From positions 6,594,001-6,658,000 of the forward strand of contig NZ_CP060828.1 of NCBI RefSeq assembly GCF_014489635.1: a stretch of DNA of 64,000 nt, read 5' to 3'. The stretch's first letter is position 1. Each line of letters starts with the position of its first letter. A model generated the notes under the pieces. It searched no databases and had not been told where the DNA came from. It was given only the letters and a program-made list of their open reading frames with translations. A program made the translations under genes and the position numbers. This DNA is from Streptomyces roseirectus. Lineage in GTDB: Bacteria > Actinomycetota > Actinomycetes > Streptomycetales > Streptomycetaceae. This document shows positions 36,776-44,309 of the stretch, one piece after another.

Positions 36776-37541
36776 CGCGTGGGGCCGCACATTGACGGTG
36801 TCCGCCGGGCGGTGATGCGGGGCCGCGGCGCGGGCTGGGTCCGTCGCGAGTCCGCTGTGCCGGTTCGTGGTTCCCCCTGCCTGTCGGTCGCCTCACCGGC
36901 CCGCCGAGTGGTGTAGCCGCTCGGCCGTCGCGGCTTCGCAGGTCGTGGCCGAGTTCCGCCCGGCAGTCCGGGGCCGGGTGGTCCCGCTGCGCCGGCCGGC
37001 TCACGCGGCGGTGCGGGCTTCGGTCGGGCCGGCGATCGGGGCGCTCGGGCGGGCGCGGTCCGGATGCTCCGCATCACTCGGCGGGGCGCCGCCATCGCAC
37101 ATGCGCGCCGCCGTCCGTGTTCGTCGGCACGGCTCGACGGCGACCCCCTACGGAGGCGGTCACGTGCGGCGGGTGTGGCCCCCGTGGGCTGCTCGCCGGT
37201 GCCGGTGCCGGTGCTCCGCCGGGATGTGCGGGCGCCGGCCCGGCGGGGCGTGATCCGAGGGCGGCGCTGAGAGGTGAGGGCGGGTGCTCGGTTCACCGCG
37301 AGTCCGCTGTGCCGGTTCGTGGTTCCGCCTGCCCGTCGGTCGCCTCGCTGGTCCGCCTGCCCCGCTGCCCCGTTCGTTGCCCAGCCCTCGGCCGTCAGTC
37401 GCCCGTCGGCTTCCGCCGGTCCGTGTGTCCGGTGGGGCGCCTTGCCTCGCCTGTAAATCGCACACACGTGCGGCTCACTCGTTCGTGTGGGACTCGTGCG
37501 GAACTCGCTTCGATAAATCGAACAGGCGTACCATTGGGGGT
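36776..37541. other. 766-base interval with a 50-bp direct repeat
   Basis: No convincing gene. A 50-base block beginning CGCGAGTCCGCTGTGCCGGT is present at 36845-36894 and again at 37297-37346 with two mismatches, 452 bases apart. The DNA between is G+C-rich without codon bias. At the right end an A+T-richer stretch carries a LexA-like box at 37518-37533. Confidence 0.65.
37518..37533 (+). promoter_or_regulatory. LexA-like (SOS box) half-matching site
   Basis: TCGAACAGGCGTACCA resembles the actinobacterial SOS box TCGAAC-N4-GTTCGA: the left half is exact, the right half matches four of six. It sits nine bases before the GTG start of the next small gene. Could be coincidental. Confidence 0.35.
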
Positions 37542-37880
37542 GTGGCTGAGAGGTATGACTTTCCGAGTGATCTGCGGGCTGGTCAGGAGGAGCTGCATCA
37601 GGTTCGGGCGGAGTTGGAGGCCCTGCTGAAGCGGCTGCCCTGGTCGGTCGTGCCGTTGGAGGGGTTCAGTGATGCGGAGGGGTGGCGGAGGGTGGAGCGG
37701 CCGGCCTCGCCGGGGTGGTCGCAGGACGAGCAGGCGGAGGTGGAGAAGCTGCGCCGCAGGGAGCACGAGCTGGCGGTGTTCGTGACGGGACACCGGTTCT
37801 GGACGGAGGTGGGGGTGGGGGAGCGGGTGGAGGCCCGTTCGCTGCTGAAGCACGCGCACGAGCCCCCACCGCCGCCGTGA
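37542..37880 (+). CDS. conserved Streptomyces protein of unknown function
   Basis: 112 residues: VAERYDFPSDLRAGQEELHQVRAELEALLKRLPWSVVPLEGF, then an acidic helix and a FVTGHRFWTEVG segment, ending HAHEPPPPP. Helical and cytoplasmic; probably a small DNA-associated or regulatory protein, but no family role is known to me. GTG start at 37542 after GGGGGT. Confidence 0.65.
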   Translation: MAERYDFPSDLRAGQEELHQVRAELEALLKRLPWSVVPLEGFSDAEGWRRVERPASPGWSQDEQAEVEKLRRREHELAVFVTGHRFWTEVGVGERVEARSLLKHAHEPPPPP

Positions 37881-37881
37881 G

Positions 37882-38535
37882 CTACTTCTTCGCGAGGTAG
37901 CCCTTCATCTCGGCGATCTCGGCCTGCTGCGCGGTGACGATCGCGTCGGACAGGGCGAGCGCGGGCGCGTAACTCCCCTTCGCCTTCTCGGTCTTGGCCA
38001 TCTCGATCGCGCCCTCGTGGTGCTCGATCATCATCTCCATGAACAGGGAGTCGAACTCCGCCCCGGACGCCTTCTCCAGCTTGTCCATGTCGGCCTCGTC
38101 CATCATCCCGGCCATCCCGGAGTGCCCGGAGTGGTCCGTCCCGCCCTCGGCGGGCACCTCCTCACCCCACCCCTTGAGCCACCCGCTCATGGTCTCGATC
38201 TCCGGGTCCTGAGCCTTCTGGATCCGCCCGGACAGCGACGTGACCTGCGCGGACGACGCCCGGTCGGCGGCCAGCGCCGCCATCTCGACGGCCTGCCGGT
38301 GATGCGGGATCATCCCCTGCGCGAAGGCGACGTCCTGCGCGTTGTGCGCGGACGCGGACGCCGAGCCCCCGGCGGACGCCGACGCGGACGCCGACACCGA
38401 CGGCGACGCCACCGAGTCCGCCCCGCTGCTCCCCTCGTCGTCCCCGCCGCCCCCACAGGCCGCGAGAAGAAGCGCGGCGGCGACGGCCACGACGGCGAAA
38501 CGGGCAGGCCGAATACGGCCGATCTTGCTGTTCAT
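37882..38535 (-). CDS. DUF305 lipoprotein (copper-linked, CopM-like)
   Basis: 217 residues. Lipoprotein signal (lipobox LLAAC), a Ser/Ala-rich linker, then the DUF305 four-helix domain with two HH motifs, MIPHHRQAVEMA and MIEHHEGAIEMA, plus many Met residues (GMAGMMDEADMDK) suited to copper binding. Family members bind periplasmic or surface copper. Second gene of an operon with the DUF6153 gene (82 bases apart). Confidence 0.92.
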   Translation of the reverse strand: MNSKIGRIRPARFAVVAVAAALLLAACGGGGDDEGSSGADSVASPSVSASASASAGGSASASAHNAQDVAFAQGMIPHHRQAVEMAALAADRASSAQVTSLSGRIQKAQDPEIETMSGWLKGWGEEVPAEGGTDHSGHSGMAGMMDEADMDKLEKASGAEFDSLFMEMMIEHHEGAIEMAKTEKAKGSYAPALALSDAIVTAQQAEIAEMKGYLAKK

Positions 38536-38617
38536 TGCGTGAACTCCTGCGTACGGAAAGGTCTTTCGGACGCGGCAGCACCCCACGCCGGCGTACGACG
38601 CGGTGGCGCGGGCGCCT

Positions 38618-39106
38618 CTAGATCCGCAGGAGTTGGAGTTCGGCGAGCGACGGCGGAGCCCGCGCCGCCTCGGAGTCCGCACCGACCCGGCAGCGGACGA
38701 TTTCGTCGGGGACGGCGACGGCGACCGGGTCGGGAACGGGCCCCGCCGGCACCGGCGTCCCGCTCACCTTCGCGGCGGCACACGTCGCGTCGGCATGCCG
38801 GGCGTGCCCACCGCAGTGTCCGTCCTCGGAACACCCGCTCAGCGTCTCGGTGTCGAAGGCGTGCGCCGCGACAGAAGCGGACGGCATATCCGAACCAGCG
38901 GGCTGCGTATCCGAACCGGCGGCCGGCGCACCCGCCCCCGCGCTCATCCCGCCCGCCCGCTCGTGCCCGACCGCATGCGCCCCACCAGGCGCCAGCCCAT
39001 GCATCGCCAGCAGCCCCACGAGCACCCCGAGCAGGCACACCAGCGACGGCCATCCCCTGAGGGACGACCGCACGGCACGCGGCTCGGCTCGGTTCACGCC
39101 CGCCAT
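38618..39106 (-). CDS. DUF6153 family envelope protein
   Basis: 162 residues. N-terminal membrane segment (PSLVCLLGVLVGLLAMHGLAP), then a His/Cys/Met-containing extracellular part (SGCSEDGHCGGHARHADATC). DUF6153 proteins are typically encoded next to DUF305 in Streptomyces, as here. The start at 39106 (MAGVNRAE) is inferred from the family-like length and from the promoter palindrome directly upstream. Confidence 0.8.
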   Translation of the reverse strand: MAGVNRAEPRAVRSSLRGWPSLVCLLGVLVGLLAMHGLAPGGAHAVGHERAGGMSAGAGAPAAGSDTQPAGSDMPSASVAAHAFDTETLSGCSEDGHCGGHARHADATCAAAKVSGTPVPAGPVPDPVAVAVPDEIVRCRVGADSEAARAPPSLAELQLLRI

Positions 39107-39120
39107 CCTAGGGGGTACCC

Positions 39121-39141
39121 GTACATCCCCCAGGGGGGTAC
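39121..39141 (-). promoter_or_regulatory. CsoR-like copper operator
   Basis: A 21-base palindrome with outer GTAC ends and a C5-G5 core (read on the minus strand as GTACCCCCC, T, GGGGGATGTAC), 15 bases upstream of the DUF6153 start. It closely resembles the TACCCC-N-GGGGTA operators of the Cu(I) sensor CsoR in Streptomyces. A second GGGGGTACCC block lies at 39111-39120. Confidence 0.6.
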
Positions 39142-39222
39142 CCCGAAACCGACCTAGACAGCCTCCGGCACCGACCTCGGCAGTCCCGGCGGATCCAGCC
39201 GAGGCCCCGCCCGAGCCCGCCT

Positions 39223-39873
39223 TCAGCCCGTCTTCGTCGGACGCATCAGAAACGCCGCCCCCGCCCCCGCCCCGAACAACGCCACCACGGACACCCCCGT
39301 CGACAGCCAGCTCGCCCCCAGCCAGTGCGCCCCGTAGTACCCCAGAGCCACGCTGTACCCCGCCCACGCGAGGCTCGCGAGGACGGACCACGGCAGGAAG
39401 TCACGGACGCGCCGGTGCGCGGCACCGGCGATGAGGGAGACGGCGGAGCGCCCGGCGGGAGCGAAGCGGGCGAGGACCATGAGGGGCCCACCGCCCCGGG
39501 CGAGCGCGTCGCCGAGACGTTCCTGCGCGGTGGTGAGCCGCCGGGAGCGCGCGATCGCCCGGTCCAGCCGCTCGCCGCCGCGCCAGGCGAGCCGGAAGGC
39601 GACGAGGTCGCCGAGGACGGACGCCGTCGTCGCGGAGAGGATCAGGAAGAGGATGTCGGGCACGTGCTCGGGGACCTGTCCGGCCACCGCCGCGCCGGAC
39701 CCGGCGGCAGCGGCCGTCGCCGCGGTGATCACGAGGACCCCGCTCGGCAGCACCGGCAGGAAGACGTCGAGCAGCACGGACACGGCCACGACCGCGTAGA
39801 TCCATGGACCGCCGGTCAGCGATCCCAGACTCTCCAACACCACGACTCCTGTGACTCCCCCGATGACAGCCAT
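39223..39873 (-). CDS. DedA-family membrane protein
   Basis: 216 residues with about five hydrophobic segments. The DedA/VTT signature is seen in FAPAGRSAVSLIAGAAHRRVRDFLPWSVLASLAWAGYSVALGYYG, including the membrane Arg (ARFAPAGR) and the glycine pattern. DedA proteins are phospholipid or undecaprenyl-phosphate scramblases or translocases. Monocistronic on the minus strand, 116 bases upstream of the copper-linked operon. Confidence 0.9.
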   Translation of the reverse strand: MAVIGGVTGVVVLESLGSLTGGPWIYAVVAVSVLLDVFLPVLPSGVLVITAATAAAAGSGAAVAGQVPEHVPDILFLILSATTASVLGDLVAFRLAWRGGERLDRAIARSRRLTTAQERLGDALARGGGPLMVLARFAPAGRSAVSLIAGAAHRRVRDFLPWSVLASLAWAGYSVALGYYGAHWLGASWLSTGVSVVALFGAGAGAAFLMRPTKTG

Positions 39874-40067
39874 ACAGCGTACGCCTTGGGAGTGACAGGA
39901 GATCCAAGGGGGGTACGTACGACACCCACGGAATGTTCACCCGTCCGGCACGTTTCGAGCGGCGCTCAAGTCCCGGGTCCGTTAACAACGGAACAAGGGG
40001 GTAGCGATCGCGCCAGAGCGTGTGAAACGTCGAATATCGCCGAACATCTCGGAAATGGTGAGCATCC

Positions 40068-40601
40068 ATGCTGGCAGCCATCTGCGCGGGAGCCGTCGCC
40101 GCGACCCTCGCGGCCGGGCCAGGCGCGGCGCGTGACGTGGTCCTGCGGGCCGACGCCCGGTTCGCGCCGCCGACCGCCTTCGTCCCGTCCGACGCCGTCA
40201 CCTACGACCAGGACCTCGTTCCCGCGGGGGCGTCGATCGAGGTCGTGCAGCGGACGACGCCCGGCGGCGCCACCGTCGTAACCCTCCGGGTGGGTGGTCT
40301 GCCCTCCGGTCGCGCGTTCGGCGCGCATGTGCATCAGAAGGCGTGCGGGGCGGATCCGGCGGCGGCCGGCGGGCACTACCAGCACGTGCCGGGCACGGGT
40401 CCGGAGCACGTCGACGCCGAGAACGAGGTCTGGCTCGACTTCACGACGGGCGACGCCGGGTCGGGCGTCGGCGTCGCGGTCCACCCCTGGACCTTCCGGC
40501 CGGGCGAGGCCGCGTCCGTCGTGATCCATGACGAGCCCGGCCTGAAGGGCAAGCGCGTGGGCTGCTTCACGGTCCCGTTCACCTGGACCGACGCGAGCTG
40601 A
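40068..40601 (+). CDS. secreted Cu/Zn superoxide dismutase-family protein
   Basis: 177 residues. Short N-terminal signal (MLAAICAGAVAATLAAG). Metal ligands resemble SodC: GAHVHQKACG (H-x-H), GGHYQH and a later GPEHVDAENEVWLD with His/Asp, then VIHDEPG. The C-terminal GxxxGCF replaces the normal GGRVGC end. Catalytic competence is likely but the Zn loop is unusual, so it may be a SOD-like protein only. Confidence 0.83.
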   Translation: MLAAICAGAVAATLAAGPGAARDVVLRADARFAPPTAFVPSDAVTYDQDLVPAGASIEVVQRTTPGGATVVTLRVGGLPSGRAFGAHVHQKACGADPAAAGGHYQHVPGTGPEHVDAENEVWLDFTTGDAGSGVGVAVHPWTFRPGEAASVVIHDEPGLKGKRVGCFTVPFTWTDAS

Positions 40602-40611
40602 GCGAGGGGGA

Positions 40612-40648
40612 GGGGCGCCCCTTGGACACCGCACTCAGGGGACGCCCC
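40612..40648. terminator. terminator between convergent SOD-like and FAD genes
   Basis: Arms GGGGCGCCCCT (40612-40622) and AGGGGACGCCCC (40637-40648), pairing with one bulged base, between two convergent stops. Confidence 0.7.
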
Positions 40649-40654
40649 ACCCCG

Positions 40655-42580
40655 TCATACCCGTAGTACTTCAGACCCCTCCGCCCCCGAACCCGCCTCC
40701 GAGTCCGCCCCCAAGCCCGCCCCCGCACCCTCTCCCGCCACCACCCGCAGCACCGCCCGAGCCACCGCGTCCGCGTCCGACAGCGTCACCGAGTCCACCC
40801 CCGGCCGGGCCCCCGCGGCCGTCACCCAGTGGACCCCCTCCGTCGGCACGCCGAAGGCGAACCGGCGGGGATGGGGTGTCCCGTCCCGGTCGAGGAGGTG
40901 GTAGGGCCGGGCGGAGACGTCGACACCCCCCGTGGTGTACCCGTCGACGACGTGGGCCCGGCACTGCCCGGTCTCCCGGAGGTGGGCCAGCAGCGCGTCC
41001 CCGGTGCCGTGCAGGTCGGGCTCCGGCAGCCGCGCCTCGACGAGCGTCGTCACCCGTACCTCCGAGCCGGGCACGTCGGGGGAGCGGGCGAGCCAGGCGC
41101 CGTCCTGCGCGGTGACCTCCAGCCGGGGCCCCAGCACCTCCACGACCCCCGCCTCGATCAGCGCGGTCAGCTCCTCGATGCGGCGCCGGGGCGGCCCGAT
41201 GGACAGGAACGCGTTGAGCGGCGTGTACCAGCGGTCGAGATGGTCGCGCCGCGACTGTCCGCGCAGCCCGCCGTGCTCGACGACGAGCCTCAACTCGTTG
41301 CGCAGGTCCCGCAGTACGTCGAGGGCGGCCTTCAGCGGCCCGGCCACATTGCCCTCGGCGGCGGCAGCGGCGTCCGCGCGCAGGTACGCGAGCAGCCACT
41401 CCCGCCACTCGCCCCGATGCGTGAACTCCCGCTCCGCGTAAGGCCGCGAGACCCGCTCCCAGTCCCACCGGTCCGCCTCGCCGACCCCGAACTCCGCGAG
41501 CAGTTCGCCCTCTTGGGGATCCCCGTACGGCACGGCGAGGTAGCGCGGCGCGAAGTCGGCCCGCCGCACCAGCGCCGCGTAGTAGACGGTCTCGACCTCC
41601 TTCGCCACCAACGGCCAGACGTCGCGCAGGAAGTCGGGCGCCTCACCGGAGTCCGCCCGCTTGCGCAGCGCGGAGACGGCCTCGGGTGTGAGGACGGCGG
41701 GCAGGTGCCGCCCGTAGGGCCCCTTCGCGTTGTCGCCGCGCGCCTGGTACGGCAGCCCCCGCCGCGACCCGGCGTGGACGCGCGGCTCGCGCCCGGACGG
41801 CAGGTACCGCAGCCCGCGCTCGTCCCGGACGTACCGGCCGCCCCGCCCGGTCGTCAACAGGGCCATGTGGTCGAAGAAGTTGAGCCCGAGCCCGCGCAGC
41901 AGCACCGGCTCCCCGGGCCGGACGGCGCCGAGGTCGACGTCGGCCGGGTTGGCGGGCGGTATGTACCGCAGGCCGTGCTCCTCGGCGTGCCCGGCGTCGC
42001 GCCGCTCGGCCGGGGTGGGGCGCAGCGGCAGGTGGCCCTGCGCGAGGACGACGGCCGAAAGCCCGGTCAGCGTACGGCCGTTGTCGAGGACGAGATGCTG
42101 ACGGCCGTCCGCGCGGTCGTCGAGGCGGATCGCGCGCGCCGCGTGGGTCTCGACGCGGACCGAGGAGGGGGCCGCGCGCAGGGTGCGGGCGAAGACCCAC
42201 TCCAGGTAACGGCCGTACAAGGCGCGGGCCGGGTAGTCGTCGGGGCCTATCTCGCCGTCCGCCCACTCGTGCAGGCTCGGGCCCGGCAGGATCGGGCCGG
42301 AGCAGTTCACGCTGTCATCGGTGAACAGGGTCACCTGGGAGGCGACGGTGTTCATCAGCAGCTCCTGGGACTGCGCGGTGCGCCAGACGCGGCCGGGTCC
42401 GGGCGGGGCCGGGTCGACGACGTGCACGGTCAGCCGGGCGCCCGGCGCGAGCAGGTCCGGTACCGAGGCGCAGAGGCGTTCCAGGACGCTGGTGCCGCGC
42501 GGACCGGCGCCGACCAGGGCGACCGAGAGCGGCGCCGGTTCGGCGCCCCGTTGCTGCGGCACGGTGAACACAGTGGACAA
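40655..42580 (-). CDS. large FAD/NAD(P)-binding oxidoreductase
   Basis: 641 residues. Rossmann FAD motif SVALVGAGPRGTSVLERL at the N-terminus and a second nucleotide-binding segment with GLGLNFFDHMALLTTGRGG, both matching the FAD-NAD(P)-binding family found in Streptomyces (Pfam FAD_NAD_binding family). The C-terminal part is less conserved and ends in Glu/Gly/Ala repeats. Predicted flavoprotein of unknown substrate. Initiates at TTG 42580; GGGAG lies about seven bases upstream. A GTG start at 42571 is possible. Confidence 0.82.
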   Translation of the reverse strand: MSTVFTVPQQRGAEPAPLSVALVGAGPRGTSVLERLCASVPDLLAPGARLTVHVVDPAPPGPGRVWRTAQSQELLMNTVASQVTLFTDDSVNCSGPILPGPSLHEWADGEIGPDDYPARALYGRYLEWVFARTLRAAPSSVRVETHAARAIRLDDRADGRQHLVLDNGRTLTGLSAVVLAQGHLPLRPTPAERRDAGHAEEHGLRYIPPANPADVDLGAVRPGEPVLLRGLGLNFFDHMALLTTGRGGRYVRDERGLRYLPSGREPRVHAGSRRGLPYQARGDNAKGPYGRHLPAVLTPEAVSALRKRADSGEAPDFLRDVWPLVAKEVETVYYAALVRRADFAPRYLAVPYGDPQEGELLAEFGVGEADRWDWERVSRPYAEREFTHRGEWREWLLAYLRADAAAAAEGNVAGPLKAALDVLRDLRNELRLVVEHGGLRGQSRRDHLDRWYTPLNAFLSIGPPRRRIEELTALIEAGVVEVLGPRLEVTAQDGAWLARSPDVPGSEVRVTTLVEARLPEPDLHGTGDALLAHLRETGQCRAHVVDGYTTGGVDVSARPYHLLDRDGTPHPRRFAFGVPTEGVHWVTAAGARPGVDSVTLSDADAVARAVLRVVAGEGAGAGLGADSEAGSGAEGSEVLRV

Positions 42581-42950
42581 AGGTGGACTCCCAGGCGTGT
42601 GGGGGCGCGAGTGGCCGCCTCATCATTGCCCCCGCTCGTCACGGAAGCCAACGCGGACCCCAGCGGTCACAGTTCCCCCACACCGAAACGGACGGGAAAC
42701 CTTTACGGAACCGCGCCGCTCCCGCCGTACGATCACGCCGCTGCCCCCGCGCGGACCGCGCTGGTCAGGCCGCTCCGCCCGCGCCGCGCCCGCCGCCGGG
42801 CCCCCGCTGATCCGCAAGCGGAACCGCGCTGATCCGACGCTGATCGGCCCTTGATCGGCTGCTGTCAGGCTGAGCACCTGCCCGAAGTCGCGCTCACGCG
42901 GCCCGGACGACCCGGATGACCTGGACAGAACGGGAAGAGGCAAAGCACCC
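42581..42950. other. 370-base interval between divergent FAD and LuxR genes
   Basis: No coding sequence supported. Contains the promoter of the HTH gene at its right end, with GAAGAGG seven bases before that ATG. No terminator or repeat was noticed. Confidence 0.5.
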
Positions 42951-43334
42951 ATGGCAGCTCCTGAGTTCCCGGCGGCCGTCAGGCCGATCCCGCCGGACGC
43001 GCGCCGCCGGGCGCCCGTGGCCCTGGACCTCGACGAGAGGCAGCGCAAGCTGATCGCCCTGCTGTACGCCGGGCACACCGATTCGAGCGCCGCCCACCGG
43101 CTGGGCATCAGCCCCCGGACGGTGACCAACATCCTGCGCGCCCTCATGGACCGGCTCGGCGTCGACAACCGCTTCCAGCTCGGCATGGTGCTCGGCTCCC
43201 GGCTGCGCGTACCGGAGCGCGGCGGCGCACCCGCGAGACCCGCGCCCGCGCGCCCCGCGAACGGCCAACTCCCGGCCCCCCGGCGACCCCAGGGCGGACC
43301 GGGCCGCACAGCGCCCGCGTCCGGACGCACCTGA
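42951..43334 (+). CDS. short LuxR-type HTH regulator
   Basis: 127 residues consisting of a single LuxR HTH (RQRKLIALLYAGHTDSSAAHRLGISPRTVTNILRALMDRLGVDNRFQLG) with an Arg/Ala/Pro tail. No receiver or ligand domain, so it is the reduced kind of LuxR protein often found in antibiotic gene clusters. ATG at 42951 after GAAGAGG. In the same direction as the methyltransferase-like gene, 160 bases upstream of it. Confidence 0.85.
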   Translation: MAAPEFPAAVRPIPPDARRRAPVALDLDERQRKLIALLYAGHTDSSAAHRLGISPRTVTNILRALMDRLGVDNRFQLGMVLGSRLRVPERGGAPARPAPARPANGQLPAPRRPQGGPGRTAPASGRT

Positions 43335-43493
43335 CGCCGGCGTCGCGACGCCGGTCCGGCAGGCGTTCACCGCGACGAGCAGAGCCAGGCCACGTACGGA
43401 CGGCCTGCGCGGGCGGCCTCGTGCCGCCATGACGCCCGGCGAGCCCACGGGGAGGCTCGCGGGATCCGCACCGCCGTGAACCGAGAGGCCACA

Positions 43494-44309
43494 GTGACGA
43501 GTTCAGTGCAGAGCGACGAGACCATCCGCACGGGGGAGGAGGACGTCCCGGGACGTCTCTACGGCAGGCTCACCGACGCATTACTGTGGACCGCGCTGCA
43601 GCAGTCGGTGTTCTCACGGCTGCCGCACCCGTTCACCTTCGTGGACGTCTCGGCCCGCGCGGGCCGCTGGGCGCGCCGGATCGCCTCCGAGTACCCGCAC
43701 AGCAGCGGCGTCCACATCGCCCCCACCGCGCAGGCCGCCCGCGAGGCCCGCGCCCGTTCGGCCCGCGCCGGCTGCGACGGCCGGGTCCGCCATCTCGCCG
43801 CGCGGCCGGGGGAGTTGGCCGAGCTGCGGGACGACGGCGGCTACGACCTCGTCTTCCACGACTGTTCGCCGCTCAGCGCGTTCTCCCAACCGGAGGCGGG
43901 CCTGAGGGAGTTGGCGGGGCTGATGGCGCCGCGCGGGCTCATGGTGTCCTTCCTGCCGAGCCGTTGGCACACCGCCCTCGAATACCTCGGCTCCGGCGAC
44001 CTCCAGGCGGCCCTGCACAGCCTCGCCGGACACGACCCGGGCGGACCCGGCGCGCCGCACGCGCACCTGTTCACCCCGGGCCAGATCCGCCTGCTCTGCA
44101 TGGCACTCGAGCTGCGCGTCGACGCCCTGACCGGCTTCCCCGGGCTCGTCCTGCCCGCCTCCACCTCCTACTACGAGCGGTTCCCCAACGAGGAGGCGAC
44201 CTTCGCCAACGTCCTCAAGATGGAACGGGAGTTGCTGATCGACCCCGACTCCGGCGCGCGCGGCGCGCACCTGTTCGCGGTGACCTCGCGCCAGCCCGGC
44301 TCACCGTGA
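43494..44309 (+). CDS. methyltransferase-like protein
   Basis: 271 residues. SAM-type Rossmann motif I is reshaped as FVDVSARAGRWARRIA, with acidic motif YDLVFHDCSPL after strand 4, and later ELAGLMAPRGLMVSFLPSRW. This resembles SAM-dependent methyltransferases that have lost the usual GxGxG. GTG at 43494 is chosen because GAGAGG lies just upstream; an earlier GTG is at 43476. Convergent with the SARP gene; the two coding ends overlap by nine bases. Confidence 0.7.
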   Translation: MTSSVQSDETIRTGEEDVPGRLYGRLTDALLWTALQQSVFSRLPHPFTFVDVSARAGRWARRIASEYPHSSGVHIAPTAQAAREARARSARAGCDGRVRHLAARPGELAELRDDGGYDLVFHDCSPLSAFSQPEAGLRELAGLMAPRGLMVSFLPSRWHTALEYLGSGDLQAALHSLAGHDPGGPGAPHAHLFTPGQIRLLCMALELRVDALTGFPGLVLPASTSYYERFPNEEATFANVLKMERELLIDPDSGARGAHLFAVTSRQPGSP

